From assembly GCF_029892685.1 (NCBI RefSeq), contig NZ_JARXVD010000017.1, positions 84,271-148,270 of the forward strand: a stretch of DNA of 64,000 nucleotides. Reading direction: 5' to 3'. Of this stretch, positions 7,981 through 15,609 are shown in pieces (position 1 is the first letter of the stretch; every line of letters starts with the position of its first letter). The notes below the pieces were generated by a model. That model made no database searches. It was not told where the DNA came from and saw only the letters and a program-made list of their open reading frames with translations. Source of the stretch: Mycobacterium sp. OTB74 (GTDB taxonomy: Bacteria; Actinomycetota; Actinomycetes; Mycobacteriales; Mycobacteriaceae). The position numbers and the translations under genes are program-made.

Positions 7981-8769
7981 ATGAAGGTCGTCAGAGGTTC
8001 AATCACCGCTGTACTGCCCTTGATATCGACGCTGGCTGGTTTCCCTTTTGTGACCGCACCTGCGGCAGCGGAACCGGCTTCTGCCGACCGATGTCCGAAC
8101 GTTCAGGTGGTGTTTGCGCGCGGAACCATGGAGCCTCCCGGCGTAGGCAAGGCCGGGCAGGCCTTCGTCGATTCCCTGGCCGCGCGAACCGGAACCAGAA
8201 CTGTTGACGTATACGCGGTCGACTACCCGGCCTCACTTGACTTCGCCACAGCCGCCGATGGTGTTGTGGACGCTGCGAATAAGGTCCAGCGCACCGTCGC
8301 CACCTGCCCCGACACGAAGATTGTGCTCGGTGGATATTCGCAAGGCGCTGCGGTGGCGGCTTACATCACCGAGGACACCGTTCCATCAGGTGTGACGATG
8401 CCGGTCGGCTTCTCCGGGCCCATGCCCGCTTCAGTCGCCAATCACGTTGCCGCAGTGGTCCTGTTCGGTAAGCCATCGAGTGGCTTCCTGCAGATGGTCT
8501 ACACGGGCGCCCCGCCGATCAACGTGGGTCCGCGGTACACGTCCAAGACGCTGGACCTGTGCATTTCGCAGGATCCGGTGTGCGCCCCCGCCGGCACCGA
8601 CAACGGCGCCCACGAGGAGTACTCCGACGCCCGAATATCCGATCGGGCAGCAGAATTCGTCGTCGGAAAGCTAGGCTCGCCAGCGCCGGGCACAGTGACG
8701 CCGTCAGGACCTGGCTCAACAACACCACGCGCACCAGGGCAGTTCGTCGAACAGGCTGCCGCGAGGTGA
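7981..8769 (+). CDS. Secreted cutinase-family esterase
   Basis: With the start at 7981 the protein has 262 residues and a proper signal peptide (MKVVRGSITAVLPLIS... APAAAEP). Cutinase landmarks are CPNVQVVFARGTMEPPG, the nucleophile elbow GGYSQGAAV, a DPVC segment holding the catalytic Asp with its disulfide Cys, and AHEEY holding the His. It hydrolyses lipid or polyester ester bonds outside the cell. A Pro/Thr/Gly-rich tail (~235-262) follows the domain. ATGs at 7888 and 7939 are in frame but less likely. The last 271 bp overlap, antisense, the extended reading frame of the hemerythrin gene. Confidence 0.88.
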   Translation: MKVVRGSITAVLPLISTLAGFPFVTAPAAAEPASADRCPNVQVVFARGTMEPPGVGKAGQAFVDSLAARTGTRTVDVYAVDYPASLDFATAADGVVDAANKVQRTVATCPDTKIVLGGYSQGAAVAAYITEDTVPSGVTMPVGFSGPMPASVANHVAAVVLFGKPSSGFLQMVYTGAPPINVGPRYTSKTLDLCISQDPVCAPAGTDNGAHEEYSDARISDRAAEFVVGKLGSPAPGTVTPSGPGSTTPRAPGQFVEQAAAR

Positions 8770-9209
8770 CCGTCGTTGCTGCAACCGCACGGTGGCTGCC
8801 CGCCCTCCTCGAATTCGTCTGATATCAACGGAAACTCTTCGATCTCGACGCGCTGGGTATGGTCCTGCATTGCCTGCTGAAGGTCGACGAGCGCCGCTTC
8901 GAACTCGGCGGACGCCGGGTCAAGGCATGTCATGTATTTCAGTTGCTCATTGGTGTCATCCACCTCGGCACGTAGCGACTCGACAACCTGCCCGGTGCGG
9001 GCGACCGCGCCTCGAACCCGCGGGTGGACCAGCAGTTCTTCCGATACTTCATGGGCCGTCAGCGCTGCACGAAGCTGAGTGAAATGTTGCCGCCGTTCGG
9101 TGATGTCTCCTGCGTCGAGGGTCTTGGAGAACAGCACCCTGATTGTCGTGTGCTGGGTTTTGAGGTAATTGATGACACCGTCGGCATCGCTCGTCGGCAT
9201 GTCGGTCAT
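8499..9209 (-). CDS. Hemerythrin-domain protein with aberrant C-terminal extension
   Basis: Residues 1-137 form an HHE-type hemerythrin four-helix domain. Its di-iron ligand candidates are H20 (KTQHTTI), H53/E57 (TAHEVSEE) and H117/E121 (QDHTQRVEIEEF). Family members bind O2, NO or peroxide. After residue ~137 the frame continues ~100 residues with Cys/Pro/Gly-rich, non-helical sequence, and from 8769 to 8499 it is the antisense of the cutinase gene. This tail looks accidental; the original stop appears to have been lost. A SigF-like promoter precedes it. Confidence 0.8.
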   Translation of the reverse strand: MTDMPTSDADGVINYLKTQHTTIRVLFSKTLDAGDITERRQHFTQLRAALTAHEVSEELLVHPRVRGAVARTGQVVESLRAEVDDTNEQLKYMTCLDPASAEFEAALVDLQQAMQDHTQRVEIEEFPLISDEFEEGGQPPCGCSNDGHLAAACSTNCPGARGVVEPGPDGVTVPGAGEPSFPTTNSAARSDIRASEYSSWAPLSVPAGAHTGSCEMHRSSVLDVYRGPTLIGGAPV

Positions 9210-9262
9210 GTGGTCTCCCTTTCTCTGCCCCGTCCCCTGGCCTCAAGGTGTATCCACTACTG

Positions 9263-9287
9263 CTACCCGAGAGCCGGATCGCTAAAC
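9263..9287 (-). promoter_or_regulatory. Probable SigF-type promoter before hemerythrin gene
   Basis: On the minus strand: GTTT (9287-9284), 15-nt spacer, GGGTAG (9268-9263). One base differs from GGGTAT. It lies ~55 bp upstream of the hemerythrin start, the correct place for a promoter, and the gene fits a stress regulon. Confidence 0.55.
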
Positions 9288-9348
9288 ACCGACGACCGCA
9301 ACGATTGATGACCTGCTGCGTGCGCCGCCCGCAGCAGGGTTCGCTGAG

Positions 9349-10593
9349 TCAAGAAGGTTCGGTGACGCCCTCCGAGGGCGGCCAGTGCTGACCACTGGAT
9401 ACCGCACCGGGATCGTGAAAGTCACCGCGGGACAAGGGAACCCACTGTTCGCTGGCGGCTGGCTGCTCGGAAGGAAAGTCTTCGAGGTCGCCGGATGGCT
9501 GCGCGTCCCAGCTCTCGAATGTGAGCGGGGTCTGCAGCCAGCTGCACAACAACAGAAACGTCGCTTCCAGGGAGTCCAGGTGCGTCCGCTCCCAGCCGTG
9601 GCTGCCGTCGAGCCCGAAACCCACCAATGCTGCTCGGGTTCCGGCCCCGGCTTCGATCGCGGCCGCGGCGTCGGACCGGTAGTAGCGGAAAATGTCGCGT
9701 ACGTACGGAATGCCCTTTTCCTGGGCCAGACGGCACAGCTTGCGCGTCAGGTGATAGTCGAACGGCCCGTGCAGGTCGGCCATCGGAATGGTGACCCCAT
9801 TCTCGATGGATTGCTGACCGGGTGCACACACCGCGTTGTCCACCGACACCAGTTCTGCAACGTCCGGCGGCAGCCCGTGGCTGGCACCGTGGCCGACTTC
9901 TTCGGTGATGGTCACCATCAGCGTTGTGCGATGCGGCAAAACGATCTTGCGTTCGGCCACCACCTTGGCCAAGGCCAGCATGACGGCCACTCCGGCCTTG
10001 CCGTCCAGGTGACGCGAGACGACATAACCGTCCTCAGTCAGCTCGGGGCTGGCAACCAGCGCCACGAAGTCGCCGACATGCAGTCCGAGTTCCTCCAGAT
10101 CGGCCTTCGACGAGACCTGCCGGTCCACTCGAACCTCGACGTCGTCCCAGGTGGTGGGCTGGGTATCGATTTCGTCGCCGAAGGCATGGCCGCTTGCCTT
10201 CAGCGGCATCACTGTTCCCGTGAAGAACCGGTCGGTGTCATCGGGCAGAATCCGCACCCGCGCACCCGTGGCGAACCGGGCCGAGAACGTTCCCACGGGC
10301 ACGAGTGCGAGCCGCCCATTGTCTTTGAGCTCGCGCACCATGCAGCCGATGGTGTCGGCGTGCACGACGATCGCGCGGTCGGTGGTCGCCGATTTGCCTG
10401 GCAGGTCAGCGATCAGGGCACCGCGGCGGGTCAGGGTGAACGGGACGTCGAGGTCGGTGAAAATGTGACCGATCAAGTGCATCACCGCATCGGTGCGCCC
10501 AGCCGGGCTGGGGGTCTGCAACAACGCCAGCAATGTGTCGACCAGCCAGCTTCGGTCATCAGCCGGCATCCGCTCGACCACGGTGTCAATCAT
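9349..10593 (-). CDS. M42-family peptidase of the NAGGN osmoprotectant system
   Basis: A 414-residue cytoplasmic metallo-aminopeptidase-like protein. Landmarks are VVHADTIGCM (metal His/Asp), SRHLDGKAGVAV (bridging Asp), TITEEVGHGASHG (catalytic Glu pair), SVDNAVC and the C-terminal FGLDGSHGWERTHLDS (metal His). This is the peptidase regularly encoded with N-acetylglutaminylglutamine amide biosynthesis genes. It may recycle the dipeptide, but its exact substrate is unproven. The start at 10593 is set by AGGAGA 8 nt upstream. It is the last gene of the three-gene operon (29 bp gap). Confidence 0.87.
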   Translation of the reverse strand: MIDTVVERMPADDRSWLVDTLLALLQTPSPAGRTDAVMHLIGHIFTDLDVPFTLTRRGALIADLPGKSATTDRAIVVHADTIGCMVRELKDNGRLALVPVGTFSARFATGARVRILPDDTDRFFTGTVMPLKASGHAFGDEIDTQPTTWDDVEVRVDRQVSSKADLEELGLHVGDFVALVASPELTEDGYVVSRHLDGKAGVAVMLALAKVVAERKIVLPHRTTLMVTITEEVGHGASHGLPPDVAELVSVDNAVCAPGQQSIENGVTIPMADLHGPFDYHLTRKLCRLAQEKGIPYVRDIFRYYRSDAAAAIEAGAGTRAALVGFGLDGSHGWERTHLDSLEATFLLLCSWLQTPLTFESWDAQPSGDLEDFPSEQPAASEQWVPLSRGDFHDPGAVSSGQHWPPSEGVTEPS

Positions 10594-10622
10594 CTGGATG
10601 TCTCCTGTAGGAACTGATGGCG

Positions 10623-12350
10623 TCAGTCCTGCTCGACCGGATCCGGCTGCCATGCCCACGGCGTGCCGGCTGTCCGCGGGAACAGCAGATCGATGAAAGC
10701 CTGTGCGGTGGGACGCGGCTCGTGATTGGCCAACCCCGGACGCTCGTTGGCCTCGATGAAGACGTACTCCTCCCCCTGGACCGATGGCACGATCAGATCG
10801 ATTCCGGTCACCGGAATGCAGATCGAATCCGCGACTTCTACAGCCACCCTCGCCAGCGCGGGATTGAGTTCGTCGGTCACGTCATGGATGGTTCCACCGG
10901 TGTGCAGGTTTGCGGTGCGACGCACGATCAGATGTTCGTTGGCGGGGAGCACATCATCCAAGGCCCAACCTTCGTCGTTCACCGCGCTGTTGGTGACGGC
11001 GTCCAGCGGAATCACCGATTCGCCGTGCGTGGCCGCCGACCGACGACGACTCTGCGCCTCGATCAGTTGGCTGATGGTGTGTGCTCCGGTTCCGATGACC
11101 TCAGGGGGCCGGCGGACGGCCGCCGCGATCACCTTGCCGTTGATGACCACGACACGCAGGTCTTCGCCCATGCAGCGCTCTTCGAGCAGCACGTCCGGGC
11201 AATGTTGTCTGGCCAGCCCGATGGCGCGGTCCAATTCCTCGGCACGGGTCACGCCGACCGTGATGCCTGCGCCCTGTTCGCCGCGGGCCGGCTTGACCAC
11301 CGCCGAGCCCACCTTCTCCAGGAACCGATAATCGGTGTCAGTGAAACTCGCCGTGCAACCTTCGGGTATCCGGATTCCGGCTTCGGCCACCACAGCTCGG
11401 GCCACGCGTTTGTCGTCACACCGACTCATGGCAACGGCATTGGTCAACTCGGACAACGATTCTCGCGTCACCACGCTGGTGCCACCGTGCGTGAGCCGCA
11501 TGTAGCCGCCCTTGGCGTCCAGCACCTCGACCGCGATGCCGCGCAGAATGGCCTCGTCGGCAATTATCCGGGCGTACGGATTTAATTGTGCCAGTTCATC
11601 TTCGGGCTTGACCGGTGCGAAAAGCTGTTCGTTGATGGCGTTCTTGCGTTTGATTCCGAGGACCGCCGGAACCCGCTGGAACCCGATGCGCTCGTACAGC
11701 GCGATGGCGCCCTCATTGTCGTGCAACACCGACAGGTCCATCTGCGACCGTCCGCGCCTGCTGAACTCCTCGATCAGCGAACGCACCAGGAGGCCGCCGG
11801 TGCCCGGACGCGCCACCGTGGGCTCGACCGCCAGACACCACAAACTCGATCCGTTCTCCACATCACCAAACAGTTGGGCATGATCGATCCCGGTAACGGT
11901 GCCCACAATATGACCGGTCTCGTCGTCAACGGCCACCAGGTACACCACGTGCGGCGCAGACTGGCTGTTGCTCCACATCAGGTCGCCATCGGCCGGAACC
12001 ATATGACAGCGCACGTAAATCTGATTGATTGCGGCGCAATCCTCGACCCAGGTCACCGGGCGTACCGACAGCCCGCAGACATCCGGTGGCCGGTACTGCG
12101 GGGATTCGGTCAAGTCGACGCGGTAGGTGAAACTGGGGTCGATGAAGAACTCCTGCGGATGCAGGGCGACGAAGACGTGTGGCGCGTCAAGATACATCCC
12201 GATATCCCGCCGTCCGGTGGCTTCTTCGCGAAGCGCGGTGCCGAATTCGTCGGGGTCCTTGAATGTCTGGCCGAAAACCAGCCGCCCCCAGCCGAGATCC
12301 TGAACGACGCCTTCTGCTGCTGATCCGTCGTCGCGCGGTCCGGTTGTCAT
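10623..12350 (-). CDS. ngg: N-acetylglutaminylglutamine synthetase (GNAT plus ATP-grasp)
   Basis: The 575-residue product fuses a GNAT acetyltransferase domain (~75-255; FVALHPQEFFIDPSFTYR, VARPGTGGLLVRSLIEEFSRR) to an ATP-grasp ligase domain (~275-570; VVKPARGEQGAGITVGV, LLEERCMGEDLRVVVINGK, FIEANERPGL). In the known pathway this type of enzyme makes N-acetylglutaminylglutamine from two glutamines and acetyl-CoA, using ATP. The ATG at 12350 overlaps the stop of the amidotransferase gene (ATGA), so translation is coupled. An upstream in-frame ATG at 12410 lies inside that gene and is rejected. Confidence 0.88.
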   Translation of the reverse strand: MTTGPRDDGSAAEGVVQDLGWGRLVFGQTFKDPDEFGTALREEATGRRDIGMYLDAPHVFVALHPQEFFIDPSFTYRVDLTESPQYRPPDVCGLSVRPVTWVEDCAAINQIYVRCHMVPADGDLMWSNSQSAPHVVYLVAVDDETGHIVGTVTGIDHAQLFGDVENGSSLWCLAVEPTVARPGTGGLLVRSLIEEFSRRGRSQMDLSVLHDNEGAIALYERIGFQRVPAVLGIKRKNAINEQLFAPVKPEDELAQLNPYARIIADEAILRGIAVEVLDAKGGYMRLTHGGTSVVTRESLSELTNAVAMSRCDDKRVARAVVAEAGIRIPEGCTASFTDTDYRFLEKVGSAVVKPARGEQGAGITVGVTRAEELDRAIGLARQHCPDVLLEERCMGEDLRVVVINGKVIAAAVRRPPEVIGTGAHTISQLIEAQSRRRSAATHGESVIPLDAVTNSAVNDEGWALDDVLPANEHLIVRRTANLHTGGTIHDVTDELNPALARVAVEVADSICIPVTGIDLIVPSVQGEEYVFIEANERPGLANHEPRPTAQAFIDLLFPRTAGTPWAWQPDPVEQD

Positions 12351-14152
12351 GGCAAGGTCGCTCCGTCCACATGTTGTGCGAGCCACAGTTCCAATAGCCC
12401 GATCTGCCACAACGGGTTTCCGCGTAGCGGCGTGAGGTTGCCGTTCGGGTCGTTGAGCATCGTGGTGACCTCACCGGGGGTGAACAATCCGCGATCCAGC
12501 GCGGCACGGCTGTTCAGCGCGTCGCGGACCAGGTCGAGGTACGGCCCGCCCAGGTGCTTGAGTGCGGGCACCGGAAAGTAACCTTTGGGCCGATCGATGA
12601 CCTCGTGCGGGATAACCTTGCGTGCAGCATCTTTCAGCACGCCCTTACCGTCCTGCGCGGTTTTCAGCTCGGGCGGGCAGGTCGCCGCAAGTTCCACCAG
12701 TTCATGGTCGAGGAACGGAACCCGGCCTTCAAGACCCCAGGCCATGGTCATGTTGTCCACCCGTTTCACCGGGTCGTCGATGAGCATCACCGTGGTGTCC
12801 AGCCGCAGCGCCCGGTCGGTTGCGGTCGCTGCCCCGGGCAACGAAAACTCTTGCAGCACAAAATCACCCGAGACGTCGGCATCAATCCGCCAGCGCGCCT
12901 GCAACATCCGGTTGATGGCCGCATGGTCGCGGTCGAAAAATGCTGTCCGGTATCGGCCTAACGCATCGACGGGATCGCCGTCAGCAGCGTGCGCCATCGG
13001 CGGGTACCAGTGGTAGCCGGCGAAGATCTCATCAGCGCCCTGCCCGGACTGCACCACCTTGACGTGCTTGCTGACCTCCTCGGACAGCAGGTAGAACGCC
13101 ACGCAGTCATGGCTCATCATCGGCTCACTCATGGCGCCGATGGCTCCCGACAATGCAGGCAGCATGCGTGCGGTGTCGATCCGAATCTGGTGGTGGTCGG
13201 TGCCGAAATGACGAGCGATGACATCGGAATACTTGAACTCGTCGCCTTCTTCGCCGCCGGCCGCCTCGAAACCGATGGAGAAGGTGGCCAATCCGTGTTG
13301 GCCGGCCTCAGCCAACAACCCGACGATCAGGCTGGAATCCAGCCCGCCCGAAAGCAGGCAACCCACCGGCACGTCTGCGACGAGGCGGCGCTCGACCGCG
13401 GTGCGCAGCGATTCCAGGACAGCATCCTGCCAATCCCGTTGCGTCCAGCCGGAACGTTCCGGTGATCGTTCGAAAACTGGTTCCCAGTAGGTGGTTTCGG
13501 TGTGCGCACCGTCAGGCTCGATGAACATGAAGGTGCCCGGCGCCAACTTACGAACACCGCGCAACACGGTGCGAGGTGCCGGCACAACCGAATGGAAACT
13601 CAGATAGTGTTGTAGCGCAACAGGATCGAGCTCGGTGTCGACGCCGCCCGCAGCCACCAGCGCCGGTAACGAGGATGCGAACCGCAACGCCCCGCCTTGG
13701 GCATCGCACCAATACAATGGCTTGATTCCGAGGCGGTCACGGGCCAGCAGCACCCGACCGGAGTCGGTCTCGGCGATGGCGAACGCGAACATCCCATACA
13801 GATGATCGACAACCCCGGCGCCCCACGCGTGGTAGCCCTTGAGGACCACCTCGGTGTCGCTGTGTGAGAAGAACCGATATCCCTTGGCCGAAAGCTCTTG
13901 GCGCAGTTGGGGATAATTATAGATACAACCGTTGAACGCGACGGTGAGGCCGAGTTCCGGGTCATGCATGGGTTGATGCCCATGACTGGACAGGTCAATG
14001 ATTGCCAGACGCCGGTGCCCGAATGCCACGTTATCGCGCGACCACGAGCCACTGCTGTCCGGCCCACGCGGCGCCAGGCGATCTGTCATAGCGGACACCG
14101 CCGCCAGATCAGCCGGACGCCCCCAGGCGATTTCGCCTGCGATGCCGCACAT
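12347..14152 (-). CDS. asnO: N-acetylglutaminylglutamine amidotransferase (AsnB-like)
   Basis: This 601-residue asparagine-synthase-like enzyme has an N-terminal class II glutamine amidotransferase domain beginning MCGIAGE. Cys2 is the nucleophile once Met is removed, so the start must be 14152 and not the TTG at 14164. NGCIYNYPQLR and RDRLGIKPLY follow. The C-terminal synthetase domain has the pyrophosphatase loop LSGGLDSSLI (~265-275) and GRVPFLDHELVE. In the NAGGN pathway it amidates the dipeptide to N-acetylglutaminylglutamine amide, a compatible solute for osmotic stress. It is the first gene of the operon. Confidence 0.88.
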   Translation of the reverse strand: MCGIAGEIAWGRPADLAAVSAMTDRLAPRGPDSSGSWSRDNVAFGHRRLAIIDLSSHGHQPMHDPELGLTVAFNGCIYNYPQLRQELSAKGYRFFSHSDTEVVLKGYHAWGAGVVDHLYGMFAFAIAETDSGRVLLARDRLGIKPLYWCDAQGGALRFASSLPALVAAGGVDTELDPVALQHYLSFHSVVPAPRTVLRGVRKLAPGTFMFIEPDGAHTETTYWEPVFERSPERSGWTQRDWQDAVLESLRTAVERRLVADVPVGCLLSGGLDSSLIVGLLAEAGQHGLATFSIGFEAAGGEEGDEFKYSDVIARHFGTDHHQIRIDTARMLPALSGAIGAMSEPMMSHDCVAFYLLSEEVSKHVKVVQSGQGADEIFAGYHWYPPMAHAADGDPVDALGRYRTAFFDRDHAAINRMLQARWRIDADVSGDFVLQEFSLPGAATATDRALRLDTTVMLIDDPVKRVDNMTMAWGLEGRVPFLDHELVELAATCPPELKTAQDGKGVLKDAARKVIPHEVIDRPKGYFPVPALKHLGGPYLDLVRDALNSRAALDRGLFTPGEVTTMLNDPNGNLTPLRGNPLWQIGLLELWLAQHVDGATLP

Positions 14153-14302
14153 GGTGGAAGTCAACTCCCTTGATGGACGTGCAACCCACCTTACATAGAT
14201 TTGCGGCAGGTGTCAGCGCCCGTGGCCGTATTAACCGGAGCAACACCCCCGGTGACCTCCGGTTATTCAATATTCTCAAGCACTTTGACGGATGGAGGGT
14301 TA

Positions 14303-14341
14303 CTGCTGCCGTCCACCGCAAGCCGCGGTGGACGACAGCAG
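14303..14341 (-). terminator. Stem-loop terminator after exported peptide gene
   Basis: A 17-bp stem with a single mismatch and a 5-nt loop (AAGCC); the core is GTCCACCGC/GCGGTGGAC. It lies between the stop of the small exported-protein gene (14369) and the start of the NAGGN operon (14152), so it probably separates the two units. No long U-tract follows. Confidence 0.55.
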
Positions 14342-14368
14342 TACGAAATCCTTTGCCCTATAACACTG

Positions 14369-14665
14369 TTAGTGGGGAGAGCCGCTCGAAGATCCGCCCG
14401 AGCCCGAGGAGTAGCCACCCGAACCAGGCGCCATACCTGGGACGGTGGTCGCTGGTGACTGCGGGGCCTGCGCGGCCGGTGCCTGCGCCGCGGATGTGCT
14501 CGTCGACGGCGCGACGGGCGCCGGGGTCGTCGGGTCAGCGACGTTGCCGGTATTCCCGCCCTGGGCGCCGACAGCAACTCCGACAACTCCCAGAGCCAGC
14601 GCACCTGCCGCACCAGCAACTGCAGCCAACCGGGTGGTTCGTTTCGCGTGCGTTGTGTCCTTCAA
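14369..14665 (-). CDS. Small exported Ala/Pro/Ser/Gly-rich protein
   Basis: I choose the TTG at 14665, 6 nt after a GGGGAG ribosome site, rather than the in-frame ATG at 14701 that precedes that site. The product has 98 residues: a basic N-terminus (KDTTHAKRTTRL), a hydrophobic signal or anchor (AAVAGAAGALALGVVGVAVG), then a Pro/Thr/Ala-rich linker and a Gly/Ser tail ending SGSGGSSSGSPH. It is probably exported and disordered, with no recognisable domain. It lies downstream of the phaC-phaZ operon (56 bp gap) and may be read with it. Confidence 0.6.
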   Translation of the reverse strand: MKDTTHAKRTTRLAAVAGAAGALALGVVGVAVGAQGGNTGNVADPTTPAPVAPSTSTSAAQAPAAQAPQSPATTVPGMAPGSGGYSSGSGGSSSGSPH

Positions 14666-14757
14666 GGACTTCTCCCCTCGATATCGATATGACGAAGACA
14701 CAGGGGTGTGCCGTCGTCTACCGGTTATCCCGCCAGGAGGGTTCTAAACATCGCAGA

Positions 14758-15609
14758 TTACGGCCGCTCCCCCGGCTCGTTGAGGAACTTGCTGATCGCG
14801 GGCGCCAGCGAGGCGGCGTTGGTGATCAGGTCGACGTGCCCGCCGTCGTGCAGATACGTTCGCGAGTGTGGCAGCAGGAAGTTCATGACGCGCGCGTTGA
14901 TCACCGGAATGATCGGATCGTCGGTACCGGCCACGATCAGCGTGTCCTGGCGGATCGCCGGCAGTGCGTGCAGGCTGGTCCACACCGCGCCTGCCAGCAA
15001 CTGGTGCAGGTAGCCGACCTTGGAACCGGCGTGCAATTGTGCGAGGAACAGCTTGGCGACGTCCTCGCCGTGCTGTCGCACCGAACCGCCATACAACTCA
15101 CCGGCAATCGACGCGGCATACTCGGTATCTGAAAAGCGTTTGGGTGTAAGCATTTTCATCAGAACCCGGGGACGCCCGGGCACCATCACCGCACCGGTAC
15201 CTGTGGCCACCAGCACCAAGCGGCGGCAGCGGCGAGGGTTCTGGAAGGCGAATTGCTGTGCAAGCGCGCCGCCCCAAGACAATCCGAGGACGTCGACTAC
15301 GCTGAACCCGAGCTTATTGAGCATTCGTCCGAGAACCCAGGCCAGATACGGAAAACCATAGGGCGCGAACGATACTGGTGAACCACCCGTGCCCGGCACA
15401 TCGAATCTGATCACCGTGGTCTGCGGCAGCAGTTGCTCGACGAACGGGTCGAACACCTCGAGGCTGGCGCCGATGCCGTTGCACAGCACCAGCGGCACGG
15501 TCGTACTGTCGGTGCCCTGGTCGACCCTGACCCGCAGCCGCTGACCACCGACAGATACGTAACGCTCTTGTGTCACTGTGTTATTCGTCATTTCGAGTTG
15601 TTCGCTCAC
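14758..15609 (-). CDS. phaZ: Intracellular poly(3-hydroxyalkanoate) depolymerase
   Basis: This 283-residue alpha/beta hydrolase carries the signatures of the medium-chain-length PHA depolymerase family: LVLCNGIGASLEVF, FDVPGTGGSP, the nucleophile elbow LGLSWGGALAQQFA, and ATGTGAVMVPGRPRVL. The acid is in VAGTDDPIIP and the catalytic His in DGGHVDLI. It releases hydroxyalkanoate monomers from stored polyester. Its ATG overlaps the stop of the synthase gene (ATGA), the classic phaC-phaZ arrangement. Confidence 0.88.
   Translation of the reverse strand: MSEQLEMTNNTVTQERYVSVGGQRLRVRVDQGTDSTTVPLVLCNGIGASLEVFDPFVEQLLPQTTVIRFDVPGTGGSPVSFAPYGFPYLAWVLGRMLNKLGFSVVDVLGLSWGGALAQQFAFQNPRRCRRLVLVATGTGAVMVPGRPRVLMKMLTPKRFSDTEYAASIAGELYGGSVRQHGEDVAKLFLAQLHAGSKVGYLHQLLAGAVWTSLHALPAIRQDTLIVAGTDDPIIPVINARVMNFLLPHSRTYLHDGGHVDLITNAASLAPAISKFLNEPGERP

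Noticed and set aside
9385..10617. Long plus-strand frame antisense to the M42 peptidase gene
   Set aside because: A GC-driven shadow of the real gene; it has no protein motif and the minus-strand frame is fully supported.
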